64,000 bases of DNA from PKWO01 sp036561005. Its GTDB lineage: Bacteria > Pseudomonadota > Gammaproteobacteria > Burkholderiales > Burkholderiaceae_D. The stretch spans positions 48,242-112,241 of the forward strand of contig DATBQE010000117.1 in the NCBI GenBank assembly GCA_036561005.1, given 5' to 3'. This document shows, in pieces, positions 51,380-59,596 of this stretch. Both the position numbers and the translations under genes were made by a program. How positions within the stretch are numbered: position 1 is the first letter of the stretch; each line of letters begins with the position of its first letter. The notes beneath the pieces were generated by a model, which saw only the letters and a program-made list of their open reading frames with translations, was not told where the DNA came from and searched no databases.

Positions 51380-52843
51380 TCAAAACTCCAATCCGGGGGA
51401 GAGTTGTTTAGGCATGGCCAGGACGGCATTTTCAATCGAGGCGACAGGATAGGCGCAATAGTCGGCGGCGTAGTACGCACTCGGCCGATGGTTGCCCGAC
51501 TTGCCGATGCCGCCGAACGGCGCGGTGCTCGCGGCGCCGGTAGTCGGACGATTCCAGTTGACGATGCCGGCGCGCGCCAGCATCTGGAACTTTTCCCACA
51601 AGGCTTCATCGTCGGACAAAAGCCCGGCGGCAAGACCGTATTCGGTGGCATTGACTGCCGCAATCGCCGCATCGAAATCGGCCACGCGGATCACTTGCAA
51701 CAGCGGGCCGAACCATTCCTCGTCAGGCACACCTGCAACGCCGGTCATGTCGACGATGCCTGCCGAGAGAAGGCCCGTGCCTTCTTCCAGCTTGCGCATC
51801 GTCAGCAACAATTTACCGCCCTGCGCAATCAGGTCGTCCTGTGCCTTGAGCAGCTTGTCGGCAATTGCCGACGACACCACCGGCCCCATGAACGGCACCG
51901 GCTCGTCGCCTGGTTTGCCGACGCGTATCTTGCCGGCCACCTCAACCAGACGCGCGATGAAGGCCTGACCCTGCGGCGTGTCCTGCACAATCAGACGGCG
52001 CGCGCAGGTGCAGCGCTGCCCCGCACTGACAAAGGCAGAAAACAGCGTGTGGTGCACGGCGGCATCGACATCGGCCACGTTCCAAACGGCGAGCGCATTA
52101 TTGCCGCCCATTTCCAGTGCCAGCATCTTGCCCGGCTGCCCGGCAAATTGCCGATGCAGGATGGCGCCGGTTTGATAACTCCCGGTGAACAGGATGCCGT
52201 CAAGCGCCGCATGCTGGGCCAGGGCGGCACCGGTTTCGCGCCCGCCGTTGACAAGGTTGAGCACGCCGTGCGGCAAGCCGGCCTCTTCCCACAATGCGAC
52301 AGTCTTGATCGCAGTGCGCGGCGCATATTCGCTGGGTTTGAACACCAGCGTGTTGCCGGCGATCAGAGCCGGGACGATATGGCCGTTGGGCAAATGGCCG
52401 GGGAAATTGTAGGGGCCGAATACGCCGAACACACCGTGCGGTCGATGGCGCAGCACGGCCTCGCCATCGGCTATGGTCGATTGCGTGACGCCGGTGCGCG
52501 CGCGATATGCCTGCAACGAAATATCGACCTTGTTGGCCATCGACGTGACTTCAGTGCGCGCTTCCCACCATGGCTTGCCGACTTCGGCCGATATCAGGCG
52601 CGCGAGTTCTTCGCTGTTGGCTTTCAACAGATCGCGGAAACGCTCGCAGATGGCCACGCGCGCTTCAAGCGGCAACATGGCCCAGACCGGAAAAGCCGCA
52701 CGCGCCGCCTTGCATGCGAGATCGACTTCGGCAGCCGTGGCGGCAGCACAGTTCCAGGCCGGCAAGCCGGTGGCGGGATCGTGCGTGGCAAATTGCGGGC
52801 CTTCACCGGTGACCCATTGACCGTTCAGATAATGACTGTTCAT
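51380..52843 (-). CDS. astD: succinylglutamate semialdehyde dehydrogenase
   Basis: The 487-aa aldehyde dehydrogenase has GVFGVFGPYNFPGHLPNGH, FKPSEYAPRTA, GILFTGSYQTG, ALEMGGNNALAVW (general base Glu) and SAGQRCTCARRLIV (catalytic Cys), matching AstD/AruD. It oxidises succinylglutamate semialdehyde to succinylglutamate with NAD. It sits between aruG and astB, as in Pseudomonas. Confidence 0.96.
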   Translation of the reverse strand: MNSHYLNGQWVTGEGPQFATHDPATGLPAWNCAAATAAEVDLACKAARAAFPVWAMLPLEARVAICERFRDLLKANSEELARLISAEVGKPWWEARTEVTSMANKVDISLQAYRARTGVTQSTIADGEAVLRHRPHGVFGVFGPYNFPGHLPNGHIVPALIAGNTLVFKPSEYAPRTAIKTVALWEEAGLPHGVLNLVNGGRETGAALAQHAALDGILFTGSYQTGAILHRQFAGQPGKMLALEMGGNNALAVWNVADVDAAVHHTLFSAFVSAGQRCTCARRLIVQDTPQGQAFIARLVEVAGKIRVGKPGDEPVPFMGPVVSSAIADKLLKAQDDLIAQGGKLLLTMRKLEEGTGLLSAGIVDMTGVAGVPDEEWFGPLLQVIRVADFDAAIAAVNATEYGLAAGLLSDDEALWEKFQMLARAGIVNWNRPTTGAASTAPFGGIGKSGNHRPSAYYAADYCAYPVASIENAVLAMPKQLSPGLEF

Positions 52844-52864
52844 GTTGATGGCAATCGAGACTGG

Positions 52865-53893
52865 TTATTGGTTGGAATTCATGGACAGCACGCGTACCGC
52901 ATCGCCGGGCTTGGCATGCAACACGCCGCTCTGCTCGGGCGTCAGAGCAAGTCGCCCCTGCATCGGTTCGCTCTCAACGGCGATGACGCGGAAGTCGCGC
53001 AGTTGCGTGCCGGCCACCAGCGTCGGTTTGCCGGCCAATACGGCGGACGGCGCAGTCGCTTCTACCAGGGCCAGCGCACTTTCACGCATGGCGCGCAATT
53101 CGCTGACGCGCGCCTGCAAGACCGGGCCGGCATCGAAAATATCGACATAACCTTCGTAGTACATGCCTTCCTGCTCCAGCAGGCGGCGCGCCGGCGCCGT
53201 TGCGGTGTGAACCAGCCCGACTGCATCCTGCGCCTCTTGCGGCAAATAATCGATATACAGCGGATGGCGCGGCATCAATTCGGCGATGAATGATTTTTTG
53301 CCCAGGCTGGTCAAGTCGTCCGCCCGCTCGAACTCCATCTTGAAGAAATGCTGGCCCAGGCTGTCCCAGAACGGCGAACTGCCGTCAGGACGCAGGAAGC
53401 CGCGCATTTCCGCGATCAGTTTTTCACCGAACAGGTGCGGGAATTGCGCAATGAACAGCAGGCGGCTCTTGGACAACAACTTGCCATTGACGCCGCTGCG
53501 GTAGTCGGGATGCAGGAACAGCGAACACAATTCCGAACAGCCGGTCAGGTCGTTCGATAGATACAAGGTCTCCATGCGGGAAAACACATTGAGTTCCTTG
53601 CTCGAATGCACAAGCGTGCCGATGCGGTAGTTGTAGAACGGCTCTTCCAGTCCGACCGCACTCTTGATCGCACAAACGCCGACCAGCGCGCCATTGGCGG
53701 TATCTTCCATGACGAACAGGTAGTCGCGCTGCTCGGGGGGAATCGTTTCAGCGAACGATGCGCAGGCAACGTCGACACGATTGCCGAGCATGCCGCGATC
53801 AGCCTTCAGCGTCGTCATGCCGCCGCCGACGCGGCCTGCCAGATCGAGCAGGCCATCCAGGTCATTTTGTTCAATTGCGCGCACAACTAGCAT
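52865..53893 (-). CDS. aruG: arginine N-succinyltransferase subunit beta
   Basis: The 342-aa AstA-family protein starts MLVVRAIEQNDLDGLLDLA and has GGMTTL, ALVGVCAIKSAVGLEEPFYNYRIG, LYLSNDLTGCSELCSLFLHPDYR, FGEKLIAEMRG, SPFWDSLGQHFFKMEF and EGYVDIFDAGP. It transfers succinyl from succinyl-CoA to arginine, the entry step of the pathway. As in Pseudomonas, two homologous subunits are encoded side by side; this one is closer to AruG/AstA. Confidence 0.94.
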   Translation of the reverse strand: MLVVRAIEQNDLDGLLDLAGRVGGGMTTLKADRGMLGNRVDVACASFAETIPPEQRDYLFVMEDTANGALVGVCAIKSAVGLEEPFYNYRIGTLVHSSKELNVFSRMETLYLSNDLTGCSELCSLFLHPDYRSGVNGKLLSKSRLLFIAQFPHLFGEKLIAEMRGFLRPDGSSPFWDSLGQHFFKMEFERADDLTSLGKKSFIAELMPRHPLYIDYLPQEAQDAVGLVHTATAPARRLLEQEGMYYEGYVDIFDAGPVLQARVSELRAMRESALALVEATAPSAVLAGKPTLVAGTQLRDFRVIAVESEPMQGRLALTPEQSGVLHAKPGDAVRVLSMNSNQ

Positions 53894-53900
53894 AGGATAC

Positions 53901-54932
53901 TCACAATCTCACGCACAAAACCGGATCGCCGGAAACAAGATCGAGCGCCCGCATCGCTTCAGCGGAGAGCGCCACGTCGTCGCGCTGTTCGAGCAAGGGC
54001 GACTGCATCACGACGGCACGAAAATTCTCGTTGCGCGCGGTCGATACTAGGTAACTTGCACCCACATTCGTACCTGCCGCAGCGTCGGCTGCAAGCGCCC
54101 GCAGGTGCAGCGACGAAGAAAACGCGCGCAGGCTGTTCTTGTGCGCTTGCAGGATGGGGCCGCCATCGAAAATATCAATAAATTCGTCCGGTTCGAAGCC
54201 TTCGTCGGACAATATGTGAAACGGCAATTCACCTTCGGCATGCACCTGGCCCATGGCCGCCTGCGCCTCGCCCGGCAGCAGCGGCACATACACCGGATAA
54301 TGCGGCATCAGCTCGATGATGAGCGAACGATTGCGCGCGCCTTCGATCAGCCGTTCGACTTCCAGAAAATCCATGTGGAAAAATTTGCGTCCGAGTGCTT
54401 CCCAGAACGGCGAGCGCGATTCGTTGTCCGTCACGCCGGCCAGCGATGCAAAGAAGCGGTCACTGAAGCGGTGTGCCGCCGATGCGGCAAACAGGAGGCG
54501 CGCGCGAGAGAGCAACGCAGCTTCCTGCCCTGCGGTATGCCAGTCGCGCATGTAAAAACTCGACAACTGCGAGTGCCCGGTCAAATCCGAGCACAGCGTC
54601 AGTGCATGCACGCTATGGCTGATGTTCAGGTCGCGCGAGACTTGCTGGATCACGTCGTTGCGGAACGCGAAAAACGTGCCCTGCGATCCGGCCGTGGCCG
54701 CAATGGAAGCCGTACCCTGCAGCCTGCCGTCATCGCACGATTCGAGCACGAACATGTACGACTCTTCGCTCGGCAAATCGACGTGCGCTCCAAATGAAGC
54801 AATCGAATGCTCGATTGCGCGCTCGATCGCCTCACGCGATTTAGGCAAGGTGTGAACGCCCGGCGTGGCGACAGCGGCGAGCGCCTCCAGCGCTGCAGCA
54901 TCGCCCGCCTGCACGGCACGCACGACGAACAT
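53901..54932 (-). CDS. aruF: arginine/ornithine N-succinyltransferase subunit alpha
   Basis: The 343-aa AstA-family protein begins MFVVRAVQAGDAAALEALAA and has PGVHTLP, ESYMFVLESCDDGRLQGTAS, ALTLCSDLTGHSQLSSFYMRDW, SPFWEALGRKFFHMDFLE and EFIDIFDGGPI, the AruF branch. It pairs with AruG. The ATG at 54932 fits the family N-terminus; a GTG at 54944 would add four residues. It starts 17 bp after astC. Confidence 0.93.
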   Translation of the reverse strand: MFVVRAVQAGDAAALEALAAVATPGVHTLPKSREAIERAIEHSIASFGAHVDLPSEESYMFVLESCDDGRLQGTASIAATAGSQGTFFAFRNDVIQQVSRDLNISHSVHALTLCSDLTGHSQLSSFYMRDWHTAGQEAALLSRARLLFAASAAHRFSDRFFASLAGVTDNESRSPFWEALGRKFFHMDFLEVERLIEGARNRSLIIELMPHYPVYVPLLPGEAQAAMGQVHAEGELPFHILSDEGFEPDEFIDIFDGGPILQAHKNSLRAFSSSLHLRALAADAAAGTNVGASYLVSTARNENFRAVVMQSPLLEQRDDVALSAEAMRALDLVSGDPVLCVRL

Positions 54933-54949
54933 GGGTTTGCTCACTCTGC

Positions 54950-56218
54950 TTAGGCTGCGAGAAATGCGTCGAGCGCGCGGCGCAGCAGGCGATCAGCCTC
55001 GGCAATTTGCGCATCCGACACAACCAGGGCCGGCAACAGGCGCACAACATCGGGCCCGGCGATCAGCAGCATCAAGCCCTGCGTTTCGGCAGCCTTGGTG
55101 ATTTCCTTGGCGCGTCCGGCGTATTCGGCCTTGAGCACCATGCCTACCATCAAGCCCTTGCCGCGCACTTCAGCGAACACCTGCGAATAATCTGCCTTGA
55201 TCTTGTTGAGCGTCTGGTGCAACGTGGCCGAGGCTTCCTTCACGCGCGCCAGGAATTGCGGGGTATTGATGGTATCGAGCACTTCGAGCGCAACGGCACC
55301 GGCCAACGGATTGCCGCCATAAGTGGTGCCGTGCGCGCCGACGGAAAATGCTGCAGCGATCTCGTTGGTGGTCAGCATGGCGCCGACCGGGTAACCATTA
55401 CCCAGTGCCTTGGCCACCGTCATGATGTCCGGCGTCACGCCGTAGCCCATGTAGGCGAACAGGTCACCGGTACGGCCCATGCCGCATTGCACTTCGTCGA
55501 ATATCAGCAGTGCGTTGTTGGCATCGCACAGTTCGCGCAAGGCTTTCAGGTACGCTGCATCGGCCGGCATCACGCCGCCTTCGCCCTGTACCGGCTCCAC
55601 CACGACGGCGCACACATCGGCACCAATGGCTGCGCGTGCGGCTTCAATGTCGTTGAAAGCAATATGATCGATTGAGGGCGGCAGCGGCTCAAAGCCTTCC
55701 GTGTATTTGGATTGACCGCCGACCGACACTGTAAACAGCGTACGACCGTGGAAGGAATTGAAACAGGACACAATGCGTGACTTCTGCGCGCCGAATTTGC
55801 CATGCACGTACTTGCGCGCCAGTTTGAATGCTGCTTCATTGGCTTCCGCGCCGGAGTTGCAAAAGAATGCGCGATCGGCGAAAGTCGCCTCGGTCAAGGC
55901 ACGGGCAAGACGCAATACCGGTTCATTGGTGTAACCATTGCCGACATGCCAGAGCTTTTCCGATTGCCGTTGCAAGGCGTTGACGATGGCCGGGTTGGCG
56001 TGGCCCAGGCCCGTGACGGCAATGCCGGCGGTGAAGTCAAGGTAATGCTTGCCTTCCTGGTCCCACAGATCGAGGCCCTGGGCGCGCACCGGCACCATGG
56101 CGCTCGGCGCATAGGTCGGCACGACCACTTCATCGAAAGTCTTGCGCGTGACCGGACGTGCGGCTGCGGTATTGTTCGCGTCGGCTGTAATTTTGTTCTG
56201 ATTTGCGACTGCATTCAT
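54950..56218 (-). CDS. astC: succinylornithine/acetylornithine aminotransferase
   Basis: The 422-aa class III aminotransferase has GKHYLDFTAGIAVTGLGHA, FFCNSGAEANEAAFKLAR, FHGRTLFTVSVGGQ, VVVEPVQGEGGVMPA, LLIFDEVQCGMGRTG and the PLP lysine in DIMTVAKALGNGYPVGA. In this operon it converts succinylornithine to succinylglutamate semialdehyde; like other AstC/ArgD enzymes it may also serve arginine synthesis. The ATG at 56218 follows GGAGG by five bases; an upstream ATG at 56230 is less likely. It is the first gene after the ArgR-type promoter. Confidence 0.95.
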   Translation of the reverse strand: MNAVANQNKITADANNTAAARPVTRKTFDEVVVPTYAPSAMVPVRAQGLDLWDQEGKHYLDFTAGIAVTGLGHANPAIVNALQRQSEKLWHVGNGYTNEPVLRLARALTEATFADRAFFCNSGAEANEAAFKLARKYVHGKFGAQKSRIVSCFNSFHGRTLFTVSVGGQSKYTEGFEPLPPSIDHIAFNDIEAARAAIGADVCAVVVEPVQGEGGVMPADAAYLKALRELCDANNALLIFDEVQCGMGRTGDLFAYMGYGVTPDIMTVAKALGNGYPVGAMLTTNEIAAAFSVGAHGTTYGGNPLAGAVALEVLDTINTPQFLARVKEASATLHQTLNKIKADYSQVFAEVRGKGLMVGMVLKAEYAGRAKEITKAAETQGLMLLIAGPDVVRLLPALVVSDAQIAEADRLLRRALDAFLAA

Positions 56219-56250
56219 GACTGCCTCCAAAGCGGATGGGGAATGCAGCC

Positions 56251-56293
56251 ATTATAAGTTCTCGTTTGGCGACTTACTTTCTCAAGTGCGACG
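56251..56293 (-). promoter_or_regulatory. astC promoter with candidate ArgR half-sites
   Basis: On the minus strand CGTCGC-N8-AA (first half-site, 56278-56293) and AGTCGC-N8-AA (second, 56259-56274) are direct repeats resembling the Pseudomonas ArgR consensus TGTCGC-N8-AA. They are followed directly by TATAAT (56251-56256). No -35 is present, as expected for an activator-dependent promoter. The repeats are 19 bp apart, shorter than the 21 bp I recall for Pseudomonas. Confidence 0.6.
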
Positions 56294-56332
56294 TAAACTT
56301 TCGAAATCGCGCAGCGGCGATATTTCGGGAAA

Positions 56333-57292
56333 TCACGGCGTTCCGGAGAATTTGCGTTGCCTCTCTTCGCGTGGCGTGAGGCCGAACAGTGTCCCGTAGG
56401 CTGTGGCAAAGTGCGCGCCGGACGAAAACCCGCACATGAGACCGACTTGCACGATGGAATGATGCGATTCAAGCAACAATTGGCGGGCGCGGCGCAAGCG
56501 CAGACCCAGGTAGTAGCGGGCAGGCATGTTGTCAAGATATTGCTTGAACAGGCGTTCAAGCTGGCGCCGCGACAGCGCAACCAGACCGGCGATATCGTCC
56601 GTGGTCAGCGGCTCCTCGATGTTGGCTTCCATTAATTGCAGTGCTTCCGACAGCGCCGGGGGCAGTGCCGCCGTGCGATCGGCCAGCGTGCCGCGCTGCT
56701 CGCTGCCTTCGCGCACCTTCGAAATGCATAAGGCATGCATGATCTCGTTCTGCAGGCCGTGCCCGAAAATCAATTGCAGCAGCGTCAAAGCAAAGTCGAC
56801 GCTTGCCGCGCCGCCGCAGCAAGTCATGCATTTGTCATTCAGTTCGAACAAATGCCGCGTCACGATGGCCAGGTCGGCAAATTCTGCCGCACGCACGTCG
56901 AGGACGGGCGGCAAGGCCGCGCGCAAGTCTTTCAATTCACCGCTGCGGATGAACCATTCGACGGCCGTCCCGACCGCGCCGAAAATCTCGGCCGCATGGC
57001 AAGCGTCTGTCAGTGATTTCGTCACGGCCGGGCTCAACGCAGGGACGGGATCGTCGGCAACGAATAAAATCATGTGCGCCGTTTGCTCGGCAGGAAGAGC
57101 GCCTGAAGCATCCCATGCGACGATATCGAGCATCAGGCGTGGCGGTCCGAGAAAATCGGCCGCCAGATGTAACACCTTAAACAGCCCGGCAAAGCCCAGG
57201 CCGGACTGGCCTCCGGTGTGGATCAGGCGAACTCGCAGCGGCGCTGTCGCCGCCAGAGTAGCCACCATGTCGGACAGGGTTGACAAAGGCAT
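56333..57292 (-). CDS. argR: AraC-family arginine-responsive regulator (ArgR type)
   Basis: The 319-aa protein has an N-terminal DJ-1/PfpI-like ligand domain (GlxA family; FAGLFKVLHLAADFLG, MTCCGGAASVDFALTLLQLIFG) and a C-terminal AraC DNA-binding domain (LQLMEANIEEPLTTDDIAGLVALSRRQLERLFKQYL, MPARYYLGLRLRRARQLL, VGLMCGFSSGAHFATAYGTLFGLTPRE). This is the architecture of Pseudomonas ArgR, which activates arginine catabolism and GDH genes in response to arginine. It lies immediately upstream of the ast genes, 115 bp from astC. Confidence 0.88.
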   Translation of the reverse strand: MPLSTLSDMVATLAATAPLRVRLIHTGGQSGLGFAGLFKVLHLAADFLGPPRLMLDIVAWDASGALPAEQTAHMILFVADDPVPALSPAVTKSLTDACHAAEIFGAVGTAVEWFIRSGELKDLRAALPPVLDVRAAEFADLAIVTRHLFELNDKCMTCCGGAASVDFALTLLQLIFGHGLQNEIMHALCISKVREGSEQRGTLADRTAALPPALSEALQLMEANIEEPLTTDDIAGLVALSRRQLERLFKQYLDNMPARYYLGLRLRRARQLLLESHHSIVQVGLMCGFSSGAHFATAYGTLFGLTPREERQRKFSGTP

Positions 57293-57317
57293 GCGGCCTT
57301 TCCTAAAAATACGGCGT

Positions 57318-58205
57318 TCAGCCGGTCGCCAGTTCCAGTTTATTGCGCCCGGAAGTCCACTGGCTCACAATCATCCCGGCTATCAATAGTAACGCGCCTA
57401 CGATGCCGCGCAAGGCCATCGTTTCACCGAGCCAAAAATAAGATGCAATTGCCGCACAGGCCGGCTCGAAAGCATAGATTACTGCTGCCTCGTTTGCGCT
57501 GGCATGGCGTTGGCCCCAGGTTTGCAGGGAAATGATGGCCGCCGTGGCGATCACGGAAAGATAGACGAAATTAAGCACACTGCTACGGCCGGCATTGGCA
57601 AATTCGTGCCAATCGAACGGATGCGTCGGCATTTCGCGGAAAACCAGCCAGATCAGGGCGCACAGTGCCACAGTCACAATCTGCGCAGTCGTCAGCGCCA
57701 TCAGGTTGCCGGCCTTGCGCGACATCACTTCGAGCACTTTGACGTAGCTGCCGAAACAGAATGCCCCGGCCAGGGCGAGATTGTCGCCCATGCCCCAGGA
57801 CGCGCCATCCCAGCACAAGGCGAACAAGCCGGCAATCGCCAGCAAAATCGCGACGACGATTTTACGCTCCGGAACGCGGCCCATGGCGAGGCCGAGCACG
57901 GGCACCACTAACACGTTCAAGCCGGTGATGAAGGCATTGCGGTTGGAACTGGTCAGCATCAGGCCGCCAAGTTGCAGCATGTAGCAGGCAAAGAGCAAGG
58001 CGCCGAGTAGTGCGCCCGCGGCGAAGTCGATTTTCTTTGCCCGAAGCAAAAACGGCGAGAGCAGCAAACCCGCCACGCTGAAGCGGATGACGACGATCCA
58101 CACGGCAGAAAAATGCGCCGACAAATCCTTCATGGCGGGAAAGGTCGTTCCCCATACAAGGGTGACGATCAGGAGGGAGAAGATTCCGCGAAGGTGACGT
58201 GGCAT
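57318..58205 (-). CDS. EamA/DMT-superfamily transporter
   Basis: The 295-aa membrane protein has ten hydrophobic segments in two EamA repeats (LLIVTLVWGTTFPAMKDLS, VVIRFSVAGLLLSPFLL, LLGALLFACYMLQLGGL; then ALAGAFCFGSYVKVLEVMS and YAFEPACAAIASYFWLGE). Such proteins export amino acids or other metabolites; the substrate here is unknown, but its place between the arginine and lysine catabolic genes suggests an amino acid or a breakdown product. The ATG at 58205 (MPRHLRGIF) is preferred; longer frames run through a GC-rich repeat. Confidence 0.85.
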   Translation of the reverse strand: MPRHLRGIFSLLIVTLVWGTTFPAMKDLSAHFSAVWIVVIRFSVAGLLLSPFLLRAKKIDFAAGALLGALLFACYMLQLGGLMLTSSNRNAFITGLNVLVVPVLGLAMGRVPERKIVVAILLAIAGLFALCWDGASWGMGDNLALAGAFCFGSYVKVLEVMSRKAGNLMALTTAQIVTVALCALIWLVFREMPTHPFDWHEFANAGRSSVLNFVYLSVIATAAIISLQTWGQRHASANEAAVIYAFEPACAAIASYFWLGETMALRGIVGALLLIAGMIVSQWTSGRNKLELATG

Positions 58206-58225
58206 GGTAGCAAGGGCTCGATTTT

Positions 58226-58262
58226 CTCCCCTCTCCCGCTGGCGGTGCCATCGGGCGAGGGG
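58226..58262. repeat. C/G-rich inverted repeat, second copy
   Basis: CTCCCCTCTCCC and GGGCGAGGGG arms as in 3957-4010, here with a short CGCTGGCGGTGCC-type centre. It lies just upstream of the transporter gene and next to the hglS terminator. Confidence 0.4.
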
Positions 58263-58265
58263 TTC

Positions 58266-58294
58266 AAAAAAAAGGCACTGCGCGTGCAGTGCCT
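58266..58294 (-). terminator. intrinsic terminator of the lysine-catabolism operon
   Basis: On the minus strand a perfect 9-bp stem (AGGCACTGC/GCAGTGCCT, 4-base loop) is followed by eight T residues. It lies 26 bp beyond the hglS stop and is the clearest Rho-independent terminator in the window. Confidence 0.92.
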
Positions 58295-58320
58295 GCAACA
58301 GGTATTGCCGCTATTTTATC

Positions 58321-59349
58321 TCAGGCACTTGCCGTCATCTTGAATATGCCCTGCGCATTGGCGGCATCGAAACCGAGATCGAGCTTCCTCACGTCAGCCA
58401 CGGAATCAAGATACCGCTCGCGCGTGATGAATTCGTAGAAGCTGCCCGGCACCGTGCGTTCGACCAATTCGCCGTCCCGCCCGACGAACTGGCGCACTAC
58501 CATGTCGGCCTTGAATGCCGTTTGCTTGATGCGGCCACTCTTCGACACTTCAATAGTCTGTTTCATCGGCCGCTGCATGGCGTTCTGTTCCTGCGTCACG
58601 CGCAGCAAGTCATCGACCCGGTCGGTGACATGGTTGAACATATTGCCTTCGGTCGCAATCCAGGCCATTTCCGCCGATTCGGCCAGCAGCAATTCGTAAT
58701 CGGCCAGATGCGGTACAGCGTGTTGGCGGCCAAAGCAGGCTTTCAATTCCGGCAGCAACGCTGCGGCATCATGGAAACCGATACGGCTATCGCGTGCCAG
58801 CTCATGCAGCAGGAAATGCGCTCTGGGCGAAAGCGGGTCTTGCGAGCTCGACAGCACGCGCGTCACAGCTGCCTGGAATTCCGGCGAGAAACGCGCGGGA
58901 TGCAATTCACTGACGAAGAATTGGGCGATATCGTCCGGGCAATCCTGGTGCGCGTAGGAACGCCCCGTCATGCCGATGCGGTCAAGCGGGAAGACGCCAT
59001 TGAGCTTGTAGCCAAGCGGTTCCAGAATACGTGTAAAGGCCGCTTCGCCGGGCGGCAAGGCGCCATGTTCGAGCCAGCGCACGGTGCGCAAGGCGCCATG
59101 GTCGTGAAACACCTTGTCGCCGCGCGCCGCAACTTCTTCCGTATATTGGCGCCCGGTCGGTACACGCATCAGCAAATCGTAAAACAACACCATGTTGAGC
59201 GCCTGCGCCATTTCCTTGCGCGACACCCATTGTTCTTCCCACACCGCAAAAGCGGCCGGAATGGTCATCAATTGCAATACCCAGGCGCAAGCTTCTACAC
59301 CGATGAATTTTTCAACAAGATTGGTCAAGTTACTGTTTTGCGAACCCAC
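58321..59349 (-). CDS. hglS: 2-oxoadipate dioxygenase/decarboxylase (HglS, DUF1338)
   Basis: The 342-aa DUF1338 protein has the expected Fe(II) ligands at H84 (HDHGALRTV), H240 (GNMFNHVTDR) and E306 (PGSFYEFITR), with spacing equal or nearly equal to the H70, H226 and E294 of Pseudomonas putida HglS. The enzyme converts 2-oxoadipate to D-2-hydroxyglutarate in lysine catabolism. The start is a GTG at 59349 with AGGAAG eight bases upstream. It follows amaB after 247 bp containing repeat copy B and is followed by a strong terminator. Confidence 0.9.
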   Translation of the reverse strand: MGSQNSNLTNLVEKFIGVEACAWVLQLMTIPAAFAVWEEQWVSRKEMAQALNMVLFYDLLMRVPTGRQYTEEVAARGDKVFHDHGALRTVRWLEHGALPPGEAAFTRILEPLGYKLNGVFPLDRIGMTGRSYAHQDCPDDIAQFFVSELHPARFSPEFQAAVTRVLSSSQDPLSPRAHFLLHELARDSRIGFHDAAALLPELKACFGRQHAVPHLADYELLLAESAEMAWIATEGNMFNHVTDRVDDLLRVTQEQNAMQRPMKQTIEVSKSGRIKQTAFKADMVVRQFVGRDGELVERTVPGSFYEFITRERYLDSVADVRKLDLGFDAANAQGIFKMTASA

Positions 59350-59476
59350 TTTTTTTACTTCCTTTCGTGTAGCTAACTATGCTCGGCAAGCATTACCTGG
59401 CAGGCGACTGGTTTTGTTTAGTCAAGACCTCTTTGACAAACACGATGGACTAAACGACTGCACCTGCCTTTCGGAT

Positions 59477-59587
59477 GCCTCTAAAATCGTAGGGAGCGGG
59501 TCAATGTCGTGCCGAGAAGCGCAGCCGTACGGAGGTACGGCGGGCATCACAGGCACGAGATTGGCCCGCGCAGTAGATTTGAGAGGC
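59477..59587. repeat. dispersed structured repeat, copy B
   Basis: Same family and orientation as copy A. The ends GCCTCTAAAATC and GATTTGAGAGGC are complementary, and the central hairpin GCCGTAC-GGAG-GTACGGC (59524-59541) differs from copy A by paired changes (T-A to C-G). It ends 9 bp from the amaB stop, in the gap before hglS. Confidence 0.72.
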
Positions 59588-59596
59588 GCCCCTCGA

